Below are positions 38,053-47,513 of a DNA stretch of 64,000 bases, piece after piece; the stretch's first letter is position 1, and every line of letters begins with the position of its first letter. Source of the stretch: Methanosarcina sp. UBA289 (GTDB lineage: Archaea; Halobacteriota; Methanosarcinia; Methanosarcinales; Methanosarcinaceae). The stretch covers positions 637,579 through 701,578 of the forward strand of contig DAKJ01000018.1 in NCBI GenBank assembly GCA_002496565.1. The letters are read 5' to 3'. Both the position numbers and the translations under genes were made by a program. Below the pieces are notes generated by a model. The model had not been told where the DNA came from and searched no databases. It saw only the letters and a program-made list of their open reading frames with translations.

Positions 38053-39522
38053 TTATTGCTTAAATTCGCTTTTGACCCTGAATAAATATCTTCTTATTAA
38101 AGAAAGCTCGTGGTCGCTGAATCCGCCTATCAACAACATTACAACAAAATATATAATTACACCCATACCTGAAATCTCGAAAAGCTCAAGGATGCTGGAG
38201 ATAGCAAAGTAGGAAACAAAGAAATACATAGCTATCGAGGACAGAATGCTTTTTGCAATATCATAAAGATAAAAATCAAGTTTAAAGTGTTTTAAGGAAA
38301 TATGCATGCAAAGCACAGCCATTAAAAAGTAAGAAAATAACGTTGACAGTGAAGCCCCAACAATTCCAATAGAAGGTATCAGCAGAAGGTTAATTAATAC
38401 ATTCGAAACTGCTGCAATAATGTTGATATAGGTCGTAGTTTTTGTTTGCTTGATGAGGAGCATTGTGTTGACAAATATCTGGAAGATTCCTGCCAGGAGG
38501 CCAGAGAAGGCAATAACGGGAATTACAAACCAACCCGAAAGAAAATCTTCAGTGGTAAGGATTCCAAGCAAAGGTTTTGCAAGAGCTGAAAGCCCGAAGA
38601 CTGCAGGAATCGAAATAAGAAGGAAATATCTCAGAGAATGAGACATATAAATTCTTACTTCATCCATTTTATTTTCATCGAACAGCTTTGATAACTCGGG
38701 AAGAAGAATGATCTGAAGAGAGCTTACAAAAAGCTGTATAAGACTACCAATTGAACAGGCTGCCGAATATACGCCCACACTTCTAAGGCCCAGAAAGTAG
38801 GTAACCATATATCGGTCACTTGATTCTGTAATCCATCTGATGAGTGAATTGGGGGTTAACGGTAGAGAAAATTGCAAATATTCTTTTATGTAAGTAAATC
38901 GAGGGATGATGAATCCTATTTGTGAGATTATCATCACAAGAGAAATTAGAAAAATAGAGCCTTGTACAAGTAAAGTAGCCGCGATTACACCAAGAAGTCC
39001 ATATCCCATTTTGAGAAGAAAGAGAATGAAAAGTAATTTTCCAAATGTTTCAAAAAGGGTTAAGTAAGAATATGTCTGAATCTGTCTGAAAACCCTGAAA
39101 TAAAAAAGAGATACAGACTCGATCACACTGAGAAGAATTAAAAGGGAACCTGCCTGGATAAAATAAGTTGCGTGAGGATCTTTGAAACCAAAGGTTGCAA
39201 GAGGCTCTGCAAACGCATAGAGCAGAAATGAGGCCAGTAGACCGGATACAGTTACAAAAAAGAGAATTGAATACACAGCTTCCCTTATTATTTTGGTTTC
39301 CGTTTCAGAAGATAAAAATCGGACAAAACCCATAGAAAGGCCCATCAGTGCAAGGGGAGAGATAAGAGATACAGTGGTATTAATTTGAGCCCAGAGTCCG
39401 TAGTCGTATGTTCCAAGGGTTTTTGTGATTATCGGGAGTAGGAAGAAAGTCCCCAGGCTTGTAAGTACCTGAACTATCCCGATAAAACCAACATCCTTTG
39501 CAAATTTTAGATATGACACCAT
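38053..39522 (-). CDS. Polysaccharide flippase (Wzx-type)
   Basis: The protein has 489 residues with 12-14 membrane segments and the family N-terminus (KDVGFIGIVQVLTSLGTFFLLPIITKTLGTYDYGLW). It would flip lipid-linked oligosaccharides. The ATG is preceded by AAGGTGAT. It is convergent with the epimerase gene and has no polymerase-like gene directly beside it. It is the second flippase in the window (the first is at 26439-27905). Confidence 0.92.
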   Translation of the reverse strand: MVSYLKFAKDVGFIGIVQVLTSLGTFFLLPIITKTLGTYDYGLWAQINTTVSLISPLALMGLSMGFVRFLSSETETKIIREAVYSILFFVTVSGLLASFLLYAFAEPLATFGFKDPHATYFIQAGSLLILLSVIESVSLFYFRVFRQIQTYSYLTLFETFGKLLFILFLLKMGYGLLGVIAATLLVQGSIFLISLVMIISQIGFIIPRFTYIKEYLQFSLPLTPNSLIRWITESSDRYMVTYFLGLRSVGVYSAACSIGSLIQLFVSSLQIILLPELSKLFDENKMDEVRIYMSHSLRYFLLISIPAVFGLSALAKPLLGILTTEDFLSGWFVIPVIAFSGLLAGIFQIFVNTMLLIKQTKTTTYINIIAAVSNVLINLLLIPSIGIVGASLSTLFSYFLMAVLCMHISLKHFKLDFYLYDIAKSILSSIAMYFFVSYFAISSILELFEISGMGVIIYFVVMLLIGGFSDHELSLIRRYLFRVKSEFKQ

Positions 39523-40298
39523 ATCACCTTAAAAAAATTCCGTTTTTAAGAATTTTTATTGAAGAAATTTATGAAAATAGATTTACAGTAAAGTTTTTCT
39601 TACGACTTGACCCGACTTACTATCCAGAGCTTGATATTTAAATCCTTTTGAATACAGATCATCTTGCTAAGGTTTCAACCTTTCAGTAGAGGTCCTATAT
39701 ATAATTATATTATAAGTTTCATTCATGCAAAATACCTTTAGTTTTGAATTAGAAAATATTAAGATCTCATATATCGTCAGCGTTAACTTTAAGTTTTTTG
39801 TTAGTAGTTTTTTCAACAAAAACTAATCTCTAACTACTAACCCCAATAAGAGAATTCTACAAAAGATAAAAGCCTTTGCGTTTAGATTAATTTTATTAGA
39901 AGTTAAATGAGCATCTGGATATTACCTCATGAAAAACAGAAGTATAAGGTAAAAATAATTTAGAATTTAAAAAGGAAGTAAACTCTGGTTTATTGGAAAA
40001 TAAAATTAAAAATCTTATCGATGTAGACGTAGATCTAAAAAGTGTCTGACTTGAAAATAAAACTTTAAAAACATTAGTTAGTCTGATTGAAAAAATTAAG
40101 AAACGAATCCTGAAGAGAAGATCTAGAAACTAGACTAATTTGAATAAAAAGATTCCTTTAGAAGATCATAAATTCTTGCGTTTTTAGCGGATTAAAAAGA
40201 AGAATTTCCAAAACATCCGACACTCAGAAACATGCCCTCAAGTCGGAAGTGATGGAAATTTTCCTCGAGAATATAAAAACCTTACTTGTACACTAGAT
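39523..40298. other. Intergenic stretch with a short hairpin
   Basis: No gene is supported. A perfect 10-bp inverted repeat, GTTAGTAGTT (39800-39809) and AACTACTAAC (39832-39841), is the only structure, besides the 20-bp tandem duplication that begins at 40285. Confidence 0.4.
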
Positions 40299-40324
40299 TC
40301 AGTTCTTGTACACTAGATTCAGTT
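40285..40324. repeat. Perfect 20-bp tandem duplication at a gene end
   Basis: The 20-base unit beginning CTTGTACACTAG occurs twice in succession (40285-40304 and 40305-40324). It straddles the stop codon of the minus-strand beta-helix gene. Without the extra copy the gene would end ...LVYK followed by TAA; with it, the frame shifts and ends ...LVYKN followed by TGA. Confidence 0.9.
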
Positions 40325-42356
40325 TTGGCACTTGACTTGTGTTTCCACAGTCAGCACTGTAGAAAGCGATATAGTTATCACTCTCATTGCGGGCTTTTAT
40401 AAAGAAACCCGTATTTGCAGATTTGCCACTGACATACTCTTTCACGAGATCAGTTACATTAAGCTCATAGTATCTGTTATCTGGAAGATCATCAGCCTTC
40501 AGGGTTAGTGTAGCATATGGAGTATTGCCCTGGAGAACACCATTTTTATCATACCAATCTCCTCCGGCGTTATTCCAAGAAATATCTTTATCCTTTTTAT
40601 TCCAGCTAACATAATCAGGATTCCAGGAAACAGGTCTGTAAACTTCAATAACAGTATTATTTGGGCGTGTGCTGGAAGGATAATACCAGAAAAGGGACAG
40701 AGTTGCACTGCTGATTTCAGTAGCATTGGTGTATTCGCTTACATTAAACCATATAAGATCTCTGTATCTACCAACACCACTCATTCCTCCAACGTCGAGG
40801 AATGATTTATCTGAAAAAACATCTTCAGGAGACGCCTCGCGCATGCGGTTGTCGTACATATCTCTAGAGAGATTCACAGGGGTCCATGAAAGAGATGCAT
40901 AGATCGTGTTTCCATATCTTCCAATATTAATCCTATTTCCATTGTCTTCGGGCTCGTTAGAGTAATCCGAGAAAGAACATCCAGCATCAATGCAGGGAGA
41001 GCTCACCGTATCTTGAACCCATGTTCCTCCGTTCCAACGACCTGAGACCGATTGAAGGTGATAATCATGGTTTTCCGGATTTGCAAAAAGAGGATTTACA
41101 TAGATATCAGTTTTCGAGGTACAGTTATTATAGTTACCTGCTGAGTTATTGTAAAGGCAGTTATTTTCTAGCACAAAAGAATGTGTTTCAGGCAGATAAT
41201 TGACAATTCCATACCCTGTTCCACTAGGGGACTTTGTGCGCGGCTTGGTATTTACAATTATGTTGTTGCGGACGATTGTTGTGAATCCGTCACCTTGTGG
41301 TATATAGGCTGGAGAATAATCATTGATATACATGTTAGCGATTGCAGTGTGATATATTCCGTCAAAGACATTATTTTCAATAACGGTGTCTTCAAATCCG
41401 CCTGTTATGATGCCACCTACCCAGGTAATGCTAGGATTGGTACCTGTGTCATAGAAAATATTGTGATGAATATAGACATTTTTCGCCTGGTCTCTGGTAG
41501 CAGAAGAGGTATCGTAGTTGAACATCCAGATGCCAGGACAATAAGTATTATGGATAGTATTGTTGTAAATTTCTACGTCATCCATAATACCAGCAGACTT
41601 TTCGATTTGGATACCTGGCCCGCCTGCACTCCAGTGATAGAAAGAATCGATTAAATTGTCATGGAATTTTACGTGGTTCGAGTTCCAGATTCTAAGACCA
41701 CTGTTAGTCCTGCAAGTTATTGTATTATTCCAAGCCTCTACGTTCTCACACTGAATAGCAAACAACCCATCGTGCCCGAGCTTGTAAATAGTATTGTTGT
41801 AAAACTGGATGTTGTCACTGTATTTTATCCTCAGCCCGTCTCCATGCCCGTCATGCATATACATATCGCATACGGTTACGTTCTCACAATAAAGGAAATA
41901 AATTATGTTATAGTATCCTTTACCCTTAGCGAACTCAGTATTACCGTCATGATTCACATTAACCTCAAACCCTCTTATTACAATGTTATTATTTCCGGAA
42001 CTGTTCATCTGCTGGATCAGTGGTTTCATTGTAACCCAGCCTGCATTATCAACCAATTTGATCACAGCAGTCGAATCACCTTCAAGAATAGTATCGCTGC
42101 CGATTAGAAGAGTTTCGTTAATAACATAAGTAAAAGGACCTTTGAGGTGAACAGTAGTATATTCAGAATTATCTGCCACAAACTTAAGGGCCTGATTTAT
42201 CTGTACGTGATCATCTTTTCCATCGCAATTAAAATCCCCACTGCCATCTCCTGAAACGTAAACGGTTGGTGCAGGACTTCTACATGAAGCGGTAGGAACG
42301 TTTATAAGAATAAGGCAACCCACAAGAAGAAATACCCCAAATTCTCTTTTTAGCAT
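40299..42356 (-). CDS. Secreted beta-helix protein with disaggregatase-type C-terminal domain
   Basis: A signal peptide (MLKREFGVFLLVGCLIL to about residue 26) precedes a right-handed beta-helix domain that starts SGDGSGDFNCDGKDD and ends near GRYGNTIYAS. The C-terminal 190 residues form a disaggregatase-related (DNRLRE, CBM96-like) domain: YDNRMREASPED, LSLFWYYPSS, GGDWYDKNG and NTGFFIKARNES. The family includes the Methanosarcina mazei disaggregatase that breaks up methanochondroitin-bound cell packets; activity here is inferred. GGTGAT before the ATG at 42356 sets the start. Its upstream 400 bases are nearly the same as those of the next copy. Confidence 0.88.
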   Translation of the reverse strand: MLKREFGVFLLVGCLILINVPTASCRSPAPTVYVSGDGSGDFNCDGKDDHVQINQALKFVADNSEYTTVHLKGPFTYVINETLLIGSDTILEGDSTAVIKLVDNAGWVTMKPLIQQMNSSGNNNIVIRGFEVNVNHDGNTEFAKGKGYYNIIYFLYCENVTVCDMYMHDGHGDGLRIKYSDNIQFYNNTIYKLGHDGLFAIQCENVEAWNNTITCRTNSGLRIWNSNHVKFHDNLIDSFYHWSAGGPGIQIEKSAGIMDDVEIYNNTIHNTYCPGIWMFNYDTSSATRDQAKNVYIHHNIFYDTGTNPSITWVGGIITGGFEDTVIENNVFDGIYHTAIANMYINDYSPAYIPQGDGFTTIVRNNIIVNTKPRTKSPSGTGYGIVNYLPETHSFVLENNCLYNNSAGNYNNCTSKTDIYVNPLFANPENHDYHLQSVSGRWNGGTWVQDTVSSPCIDAGCSFSDYSNEPEDNGNRINIGRYGNTIYASLSWTPVNLSRDMYDNRMREASPEDVFSDKSFLDVGGMSGVGRYRDLIWFNVSEYTNATEISSATLSLFWYYPSSTRPNNTVIEVYRPVSWNPDYVSWNKKDKDISWNNAGGDWYDKNGVLQGNTPYATLTLKADDLPDNRYYELNVTDLVKEYVSGKSANTGFFIKARNESDNYIAFYSADCGNTSQVPKLNLVYKN

Positions 42357-43301
42357 ATATATCACCTAAGATAACTATAAGAGTTTTATTCATGTGTTGG
42401 CAGAGTAAACTTAAGTAGGAAAGTCCACCCTACAAAACTTCAGATATTCTGCCAAATTAATTGACAAATTTATTGCTCTGTCCTTGAGTGTTGGAAAGAT
42501 TTTTAAATAGTATCCACTCTCCGGTATTCAAGGCTATAGAAATCGCGGGAGAAGTTATTCATGGTAATTGTTATTGAATCCAATAAAGATACAATAAATA
42601 AGAAATTCAGAACAAATCTCCCTGTTTTGCAGGCCAATTCCTCAAATTCACATAGTTCCCCCCATGAAACCTAGCGAATAAATTACTTTTTAGACTAGAA
42701 TTAATTTCTATAGTTAACATTACAAAGTACACAATAATGTTATAAAAGTATTTGTGTAATCTTTTGAAATATTTAGAGAGTTTTTAAATATTAGGGAGAA
42801 TAAACAAGGGGGTGATCCACCAATAATCAGTTGGTATTTTCCGGAGTATTCACACATTAGCATTCTGCTCTCATTTTTTGCTTTATGTGCACTCAATTTT
42901 CCTGTACACAGGTAAGCTTAGAAAACAGATGTAACTAAGCAAAAATATCAACCAGATACTAATGCACCACCTTCATAGCTAGACACTTTTAAAAATAGTT
43001 TTATAAATTATAAAAAGTCAAGAGCTATATATTAAGAGTTTATAAAGATAGAAAATTAACTAGGGAAAAATGCACGGAAAATAGAAAAGGAGTAGGAAAG
43101 TTAGGCGTAAACCTCTGCGCAGTAATTATAATGAAAATACTGTCAGATTATATTGCTCTAGTACCTTCCTTGAAACTCCACTCCAGCCACATTTTTAAGA
43201 TATTCCGACATATTTCTCCCCAATAATCTTGTTTTTATCTAAAACTAAATTTACCATAAGCTGCGAGTTTTTTGGGATTATTAGAACCTACTGAGCATCG
43301 A
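42357..43301. other. Upstream region of the first array gene; shared promoter block
   Basis: Bases 42357-42780 are closely similar to 45279-45700, including the sequence around CTCTCCGG and AATCGCGGGAG, and clearly hold the promoter of the beta-helix gene. The part from 43100 to 43301 contains decayed continuation of the upstream gene's C-terminal domain (see the truncated copy). No intact gene is present. Confidence 0.6.
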
Positions 43302-45278
43302 TTATTTCTCCAATTCGAGAGATAAATTATTCGAACAAAGATCTTGAGGAGAAACGTCGTAAAGGTAGCTGTCATACACGTTAGAAAGGTTCAACGAAGC
43401 TTCTTCAACCACATTTATTATTGCAACTTCAGAATCATTGGCCATCCCATCACTTGCCTCAAAAGATATTGTGTAAAGCCCTTCCTGTCCATCTGAAGGC
43501 GTCCAGTTAAAAACCCCGATCTCGTCAAAATTTGCGCCTTCAGGGAGCTCAGATGCTGAAAATGTAAGGTTGCCTCCGTTCACATCAGAAGCTTTCACTG
43601 TAAAGTTCAAATTTTCTCCAATCTTAACTGTAGCTTCAGGAATAGGTTCAATCACAAGATCCTGTTCAAAGTCAACAGAAAGATTTTCGGAATGTGTGAA
43701 ATTATCTTCGTTCGCATCAAAAACTTCCTCAGTAAAGTTAATATTTTCACAAGTATCATTCGTAGCTCCTGTGATCGAGTACATTAATGAAGACTGTACA
43801 GTTTTTACTCGTGAAGGCGATGACAGTGAAGCATAGATTGTATTTCCGTATCTCCCTATGTTGATCCTATTCCCATTATCCTCAGGTTCCTTAGAATAGT
43901 CAGAAGATAGATAACCGGCATCAATACAGGGAGAATTCACCTTGTCCTTTACCCATTTTTTTCCATTCCAGTGACCTGCAACTGACTGGAGATGGTAATC
44001 ATGGTTTTTCTGGTTTACAAATAGCGGGTTTAAGTAGATGTCAGTTTTAGAGGTGCAGCCTTTATAATTACCTGCTGCATTGTTATAGAGGCAGTTATTT
44101 TCCAGCAAAAAGTTATGGTTCTTGGTGAGGTAACTGATCACCCCATATCCTGTCCCACTCGGGGACTTTGTACGTTTCTGAGTGTTTACAATTATGTTGT
44201 TACGGATAATTGTTGTATATTTGGACGAGTGACGTGGGGAATAAACTTCTGGATACATGTGAATAACAGCAGCATGGTATACACCATCAAAAACATTATT
44301 TTCAATTAGAGTATCATGGAATCCGCTCGCTACAATACCTCCAACCCAGGTAATGCTAGGATTAGTGCCTGTGCCGTAGAAGACATTATGGTGGATGTGG
44401 ACGTTTTTTCCCTTATCCTTGGTAGAAGAGGTATCATAGTTGAAAATCCAAATGCCAGGTCCATAGGTGTTAGATATAGCATTATTGTAGATTTCTATGT
44501 CATCCATAATACCAGCAGACTTTTCGACCTGAATACCTGGCCCGCCTGCACTCCAGTGATAGAAAGAATCGATTACATTATCATGGAATTTTACATGGTT
44601 TGAGTTCCAGATTCTAAGCCCACTGTTAGTCCTGCAGGTTATTTTGTTATTCCAGGCCTCTACGTTCTCACACTGAATTGCAAACAACCCATCGTGACCA
44701 AGCTTGTATATCTTGTTGTTATAAAATTGAATATTTTTGCCTGATTTTATCCTCAGTCCATCTCCGAGCCCATCGTGCATATACATATTGTATACTTTTA
44801 TGTTATTACAGTTAGTAAAATAAATTACATTATAGTACCCTTTGCCCTTAGAAATTTTGGGATTACCATCATGGTTTCCGTTAACCTCAAACCCTCTTAT
44901 TACAATGTTATTATTTCCGGATTTGCTCATCTGCTGGATCATAGGTTTCATTGTGACCCAGCCTGCGTTATTAGCCAGTTTGATCACAGCATTTGAATCA
45001 CCTTCAAGAATAGTATTGCTGCCGATTAGAAGGGTATCATCAATAACATAAGTAAAAGGACCTTTGAGGTGGACAGTAGTATATTTGGAGTTACTTGCCA
45101 CAAATTTAAGGGCCTGATTTATCTGTACGTGATCATCTTTTCCATCGCAATTAAAATCCCCAGTACCATCTCCTGAAACGTAAACGGTTGGTGCAGGACT
45201 TCTACATGAAGCGGTAGGAGCGCTTATAAGAATAAGGCAACCCACAAGAAGAAATACCCCAAATTCTCTTTTTAGCAT
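43302..45278 (-). CDS. Secreted beta-helix protein, C-terminal domain truncated
   Basis: The signal peptide and beta-helix domain are nearly the same as in the gene at 40299-42356. After GRYGNTIYAS comes an acidic linker and a cadherin/Ig-like He_PIG domain (FSASELPEGANFDEIGVFNWTPSDG, about residues 555-640). The protein then starts a disaggregatase-type repeat (YDSYLYDVSPQD aligns with YDNRMREASPED) but stops 18 residues later. The bases after the stop still resemble the missing domain in places. So the gene is probably a C-terminally truncated copy, though the secreted helix domain should still fold. GGTGAT precedes the chosen ATG. Confidence 0.85.
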   Translation of the reverse strand: MLKREFGVFLLVGCLILISAPTASCRSPAPTVYVSGDGTGDFNCDGKDDHVQINQALKFVASNSKYTTVHLKGPFTYVIDDTLLIGSNTILEGDSNAVIKLANNAGWVTMKPMIQQMSKSGNNNIVIRGFEVNGNHDGNPKISKGKGYYNVIYFTNCNNIKVYNMYMHDGLGDGLRIKSGKNIQFYNNKIYKLGHDGLFAIQCENVEAWNNKITCRTNSGLRIWNSNHVKFHDNVIDSFYHWSAGGPGIQVEKSAGIMDDIEIYNNAISNTYGPGIWIFNYDTSSTKDKGKNVHIHHNVFYGTGTNPSITWVGGIVASGFHDTLIENNVFDGVYHAAVIHMYPEVYSPRHSSKYTTIIRNNIIVNTQKRTKSPSGTGYGVISYLTKNHNFLLENNCLYNNAAGNYKGCTSKTDIYLNPLFVNQKNHDYHLQSVAGHWNGKKWVKDKVNSPCIDAGYLSSDYSKEPEDNGNRINIGRYGNTIYASLSSPSRVKTVQSSLMYSITGATNDTCENINFTEEVFDANEDNFTHSENLSVDFEQDLVIEPIPEATVKIGENLNFTVKASDVNGGNLTFSASELPEGANFDEIGVFNWTPSDGQEGLYTISFEASDGMANDSEVAIINVVEEASLNLSNVYDSYLYDVSPQDLCSNNLSLELEK

Positions 45279-45910
45279 ATATATCACCTAAGATAACTAT
45301 AAGAGTTTTATTCACATGTTGGCAGAGTAAACTTAGGTAGGAAAGTCTCCTCCCCTTACAAAACTTCAGATATTCTGCCAAAGTATTTGACAAATTTATT
45401 ACTCTATCCTTGAATGTTGGAAAGATTTTTTAAATAGTATCCACTCTCCGGCATTCAAGGCTATAGAAATCGCGGGAGAAGTTATCCATGGTAATTGTTA
45501 TTGAATTCAATAAAATACAATAAATAAGAAATTCAGAATAAATCTCCCTGTTTTGTAGGCCAATTCCTCAAATTCACATAGTTCCCCCCATGAAACCTAG
45601 CGAATAAATTACTTTTTAGCCTAGAATTAATTTCTATAGTCAAGATTGTAAATTATATAATGGTGTTATAAAAGTATTTGTGCAGCCTTTTGAAATATTT
45701 AGAGAGTTATGAGAATTGTAAGAAGAAATAATGAAAATTTTGGATAAATTCTCAAGTTAGAATCGTCTTATTAAAAATTTATGAATAAGTGTTACCGCAG
45801 ATAAACTAAAACCTAATTCATAAAAGTATTTGACATTATTTTGTTGAAAAATTAATTTCTGTTTTCTGTGCCAGAAGAATAAACTTACTAATTAAAAAAT
45901 AGATCCATAT

Positions 45911-45934
45911 AGGCTGCCTCAAATGAGGCAGCCT
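45911..45934 (-). terminator. Perfect 10-bp hairpin
   Basis: AGGCTGCCTC (45911-45920) and GAGGCAGCCT (45925-45934) pair perfectly around the loop AAAT. The hairpin lies about 100 bases after the stop of the minus-strand gene at 46035-47513 and is the best terminator candidate for the array. Confidence 0.65.
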
Positions 45935-45952
45935 GTATCAATATCGTTTTCG

Positions 45953-46022
45953 GTTACTTATATCGATCGCTGTTAACTTACTAGAGCAACCTCAGGTTCT
46001 CTGGGATCGCGATATAAGTAAC
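45953..46022. repeat. 70-bp element with 13-bp inverted ends
   Basis: GTTACTTATATCG (45953-45965) and CGATATAAGTAAC (46010-46022) are perfect inverted repeats bounding 44 bases. It could be a second transcript-end hairpin or a small mobile repeat next to the stop codon of the beta-helix gene. Confidence 0.5.
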
Positions 46023-46034
46023 AAGATCTACGCA

Positions 46035-47513
46035 TTAATGCTTTGATTTTGATGCATAAATTGTATTCCCATATCTTCCTATGTTGATCCTGTTACCATT
46101 ATCTTCAGGTTCTTTGGAATAGTCAGAAGACGGATAACCGGCATCAATACAAGGAGAACTCACTTTGTATTTAACCCAAGTTTTCCCATTCCAAGTTCCT
46201 CCTCTTGATTGAAGGTGATAATCATGGTTTTTCTGGTTTACAAATAGTGGGTTTACATGGATATCAGTGTTTGAGGTACAGCTCTTATAATTGCCTACTA
46301 CGTTGTTATAAAGGCAATTATACGAAATCGAAAAGGAATGTGTTTCAGGCAGATAATTGACGATTCCATACCCTGTTCCACTAGGGGACTTTGTACGCTT
46401 CTGGGTATCCACAATTATATTGTTACGGACAATTGTTGTGAATCCGTCACCTTGTGGTACATAGGCTGGAGAATAAGTATTGATATACATGTTAGCGATT
46501 GCAGTGTGATATATTCCGTCAAAGATATTGTTTTCGATAACGGTGTCTTCAAATCCGCCTGTTATGATGCCACCTACCCAGGTAATGCTAGGATTGGTGC
46601 CTGTGTTATAGAAAATATTATGATGAATATGGATGTTTTTTTCCTTGTCTTTGGTAGCAGAAGAGGTATCGTAGTTGAACATCCAGATACCAGGTCCATA
46701 AGTGTTATGGATAACATTGTTATAGATCTCTACGTCATCCATAATACCTGCAGATTTTTCGACCTGAATACCTGGCCCACCTGCACTCCAGTGATAAAAA
46801 GAATCAATTAAATTGTCATGGAATTTTACATGGTTTGAGTTCCAGATTCTAAGGGCGCTGTTAGTCCTGCAGGTTATTGTATTATTCCAAGCCTCTACGT
46901 TCTCACACTGAATAGCAAACAACCCATCGTGCCCGAGCTTGTAAATAGTATTGTCATAAAACTTGATATTCTCGCCATATTTTATCCTCAACCCATCTCC
47001 GAGCCCGTCATGCATATACATATCGCATACAGTTACACTCTTGCAGTTAGTAAAATAAATTATATTATAGTATCCTTTACCCTTAGCAACACTGGGATTA
47101 CCATCATGGTTTCCGTTAACCTCAAACCCTCTTATTACAATGTTATTATTTCCGGAACTGCTCATCTGCTGGATCATAGGTTTCATTGTAACCCAACCTG
47201 CGTTATTAGCCAGTTTGAGAACAGCATTTGAATCCCCTTCAAGAATAGTATTGCTGCCGATTAGAAGGGTATCATCAATAACATAAGTAAAAGGACCTTT
47301 GAGGTGGACAGTAGTATATTTAGAGTTACCTGCCACAAACTTAAGAGCCTGATTTATCTGTACGTGATCATCTTTTCCATCGCAATTAAAATCCCCACTA
47401 CCATCTCCTGAAACGTAAACGGTTGGTGCAGGACTTTGGCACAAAGCGACTGGAACACTTGCAAGGATAAGGCAACTTACCAATAAAAGAATTACTAATT
47501 CTTGTTTTAGCAT
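46035..47513 (-). CDS. Secreted beta-helix protein without C-terminal domain
   Basis: A signal peptide (MLKQELVILLLVSCLIL) leads into the same beta-helix domain as the two downstream copies (SGDGSGDFNCDGKDD through GRYGNTIYAS), but the protein ends with SKSKH right after it. It therefore lacks the sugar-binding type C-terminal domain. Whether it is a natural single-domain form or a clean truncation cannot be told. The ATG at 47513 is chosen by alignment with the other copies; two more in-frame ATG codons lie just upstream. Confidence 0.87.
   Translation of the reverse strand: MLKQELVILLLVSCLILASVPVALCQSPAPTVYVSGDGSGDFNCDGKDDHVQINQALKFVAGNSKYTTVHLKGPFTYVIDDTLLIGSNTILEGDSNAVLKLANNAGWVTMKPMIQQMSSSGNNNIVIRGFEVNGNHDGNPSVAKGKGYYNIIYFTNCKSVTVCDMYMHDGLGDGLRIKYGENIKFYDNTIYKLGHDGLFAIQCENVEAWNNTITCRTNSALRIWNSNHVKFHDNLIDSFYHWSAGGPGIQVEKSAGIMDDVEIYNNVIHNTYGPGIWMFNYDTSSATKDKEKNIHIHHNIFYNTGTNPSITWVGGIITGGFEDTVIENNIFDGIYHTAIANMYINTYSPAYVPQGDGFTTIVRNNIIVDTQKRTKSPSGTGYGIVNYLPETHSFSISYNCLYNNVVGNYKSCTSNTDIHVNPLFVNQKNHDYHLQSRGGTWNGKTWVKYKVSSPCIDAGYPSSDYSKEPEDNGNRINIGRYGNTIYASKSKH

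Larger units (their letters stand above)
45279..46034. other. Shared promoter block and 3' hairpins
   Basis: Bases 45279-45700 are the promoter block shared with 42357-42780. From 45911 to 46022 lie two inverted repeats just downstream of the third array gene, described separately. No gene is supported. Confidence 0.6.

Noticed and set aside
41181..42107. Two long plus-strand frames opposite the beta-helix gene
   Set aside because: Similar antisense frames occur opposite each beta-helix copy; they mirror the repeated Asn/Ile/Tyr codons and lack starts with ribosome binding sites.
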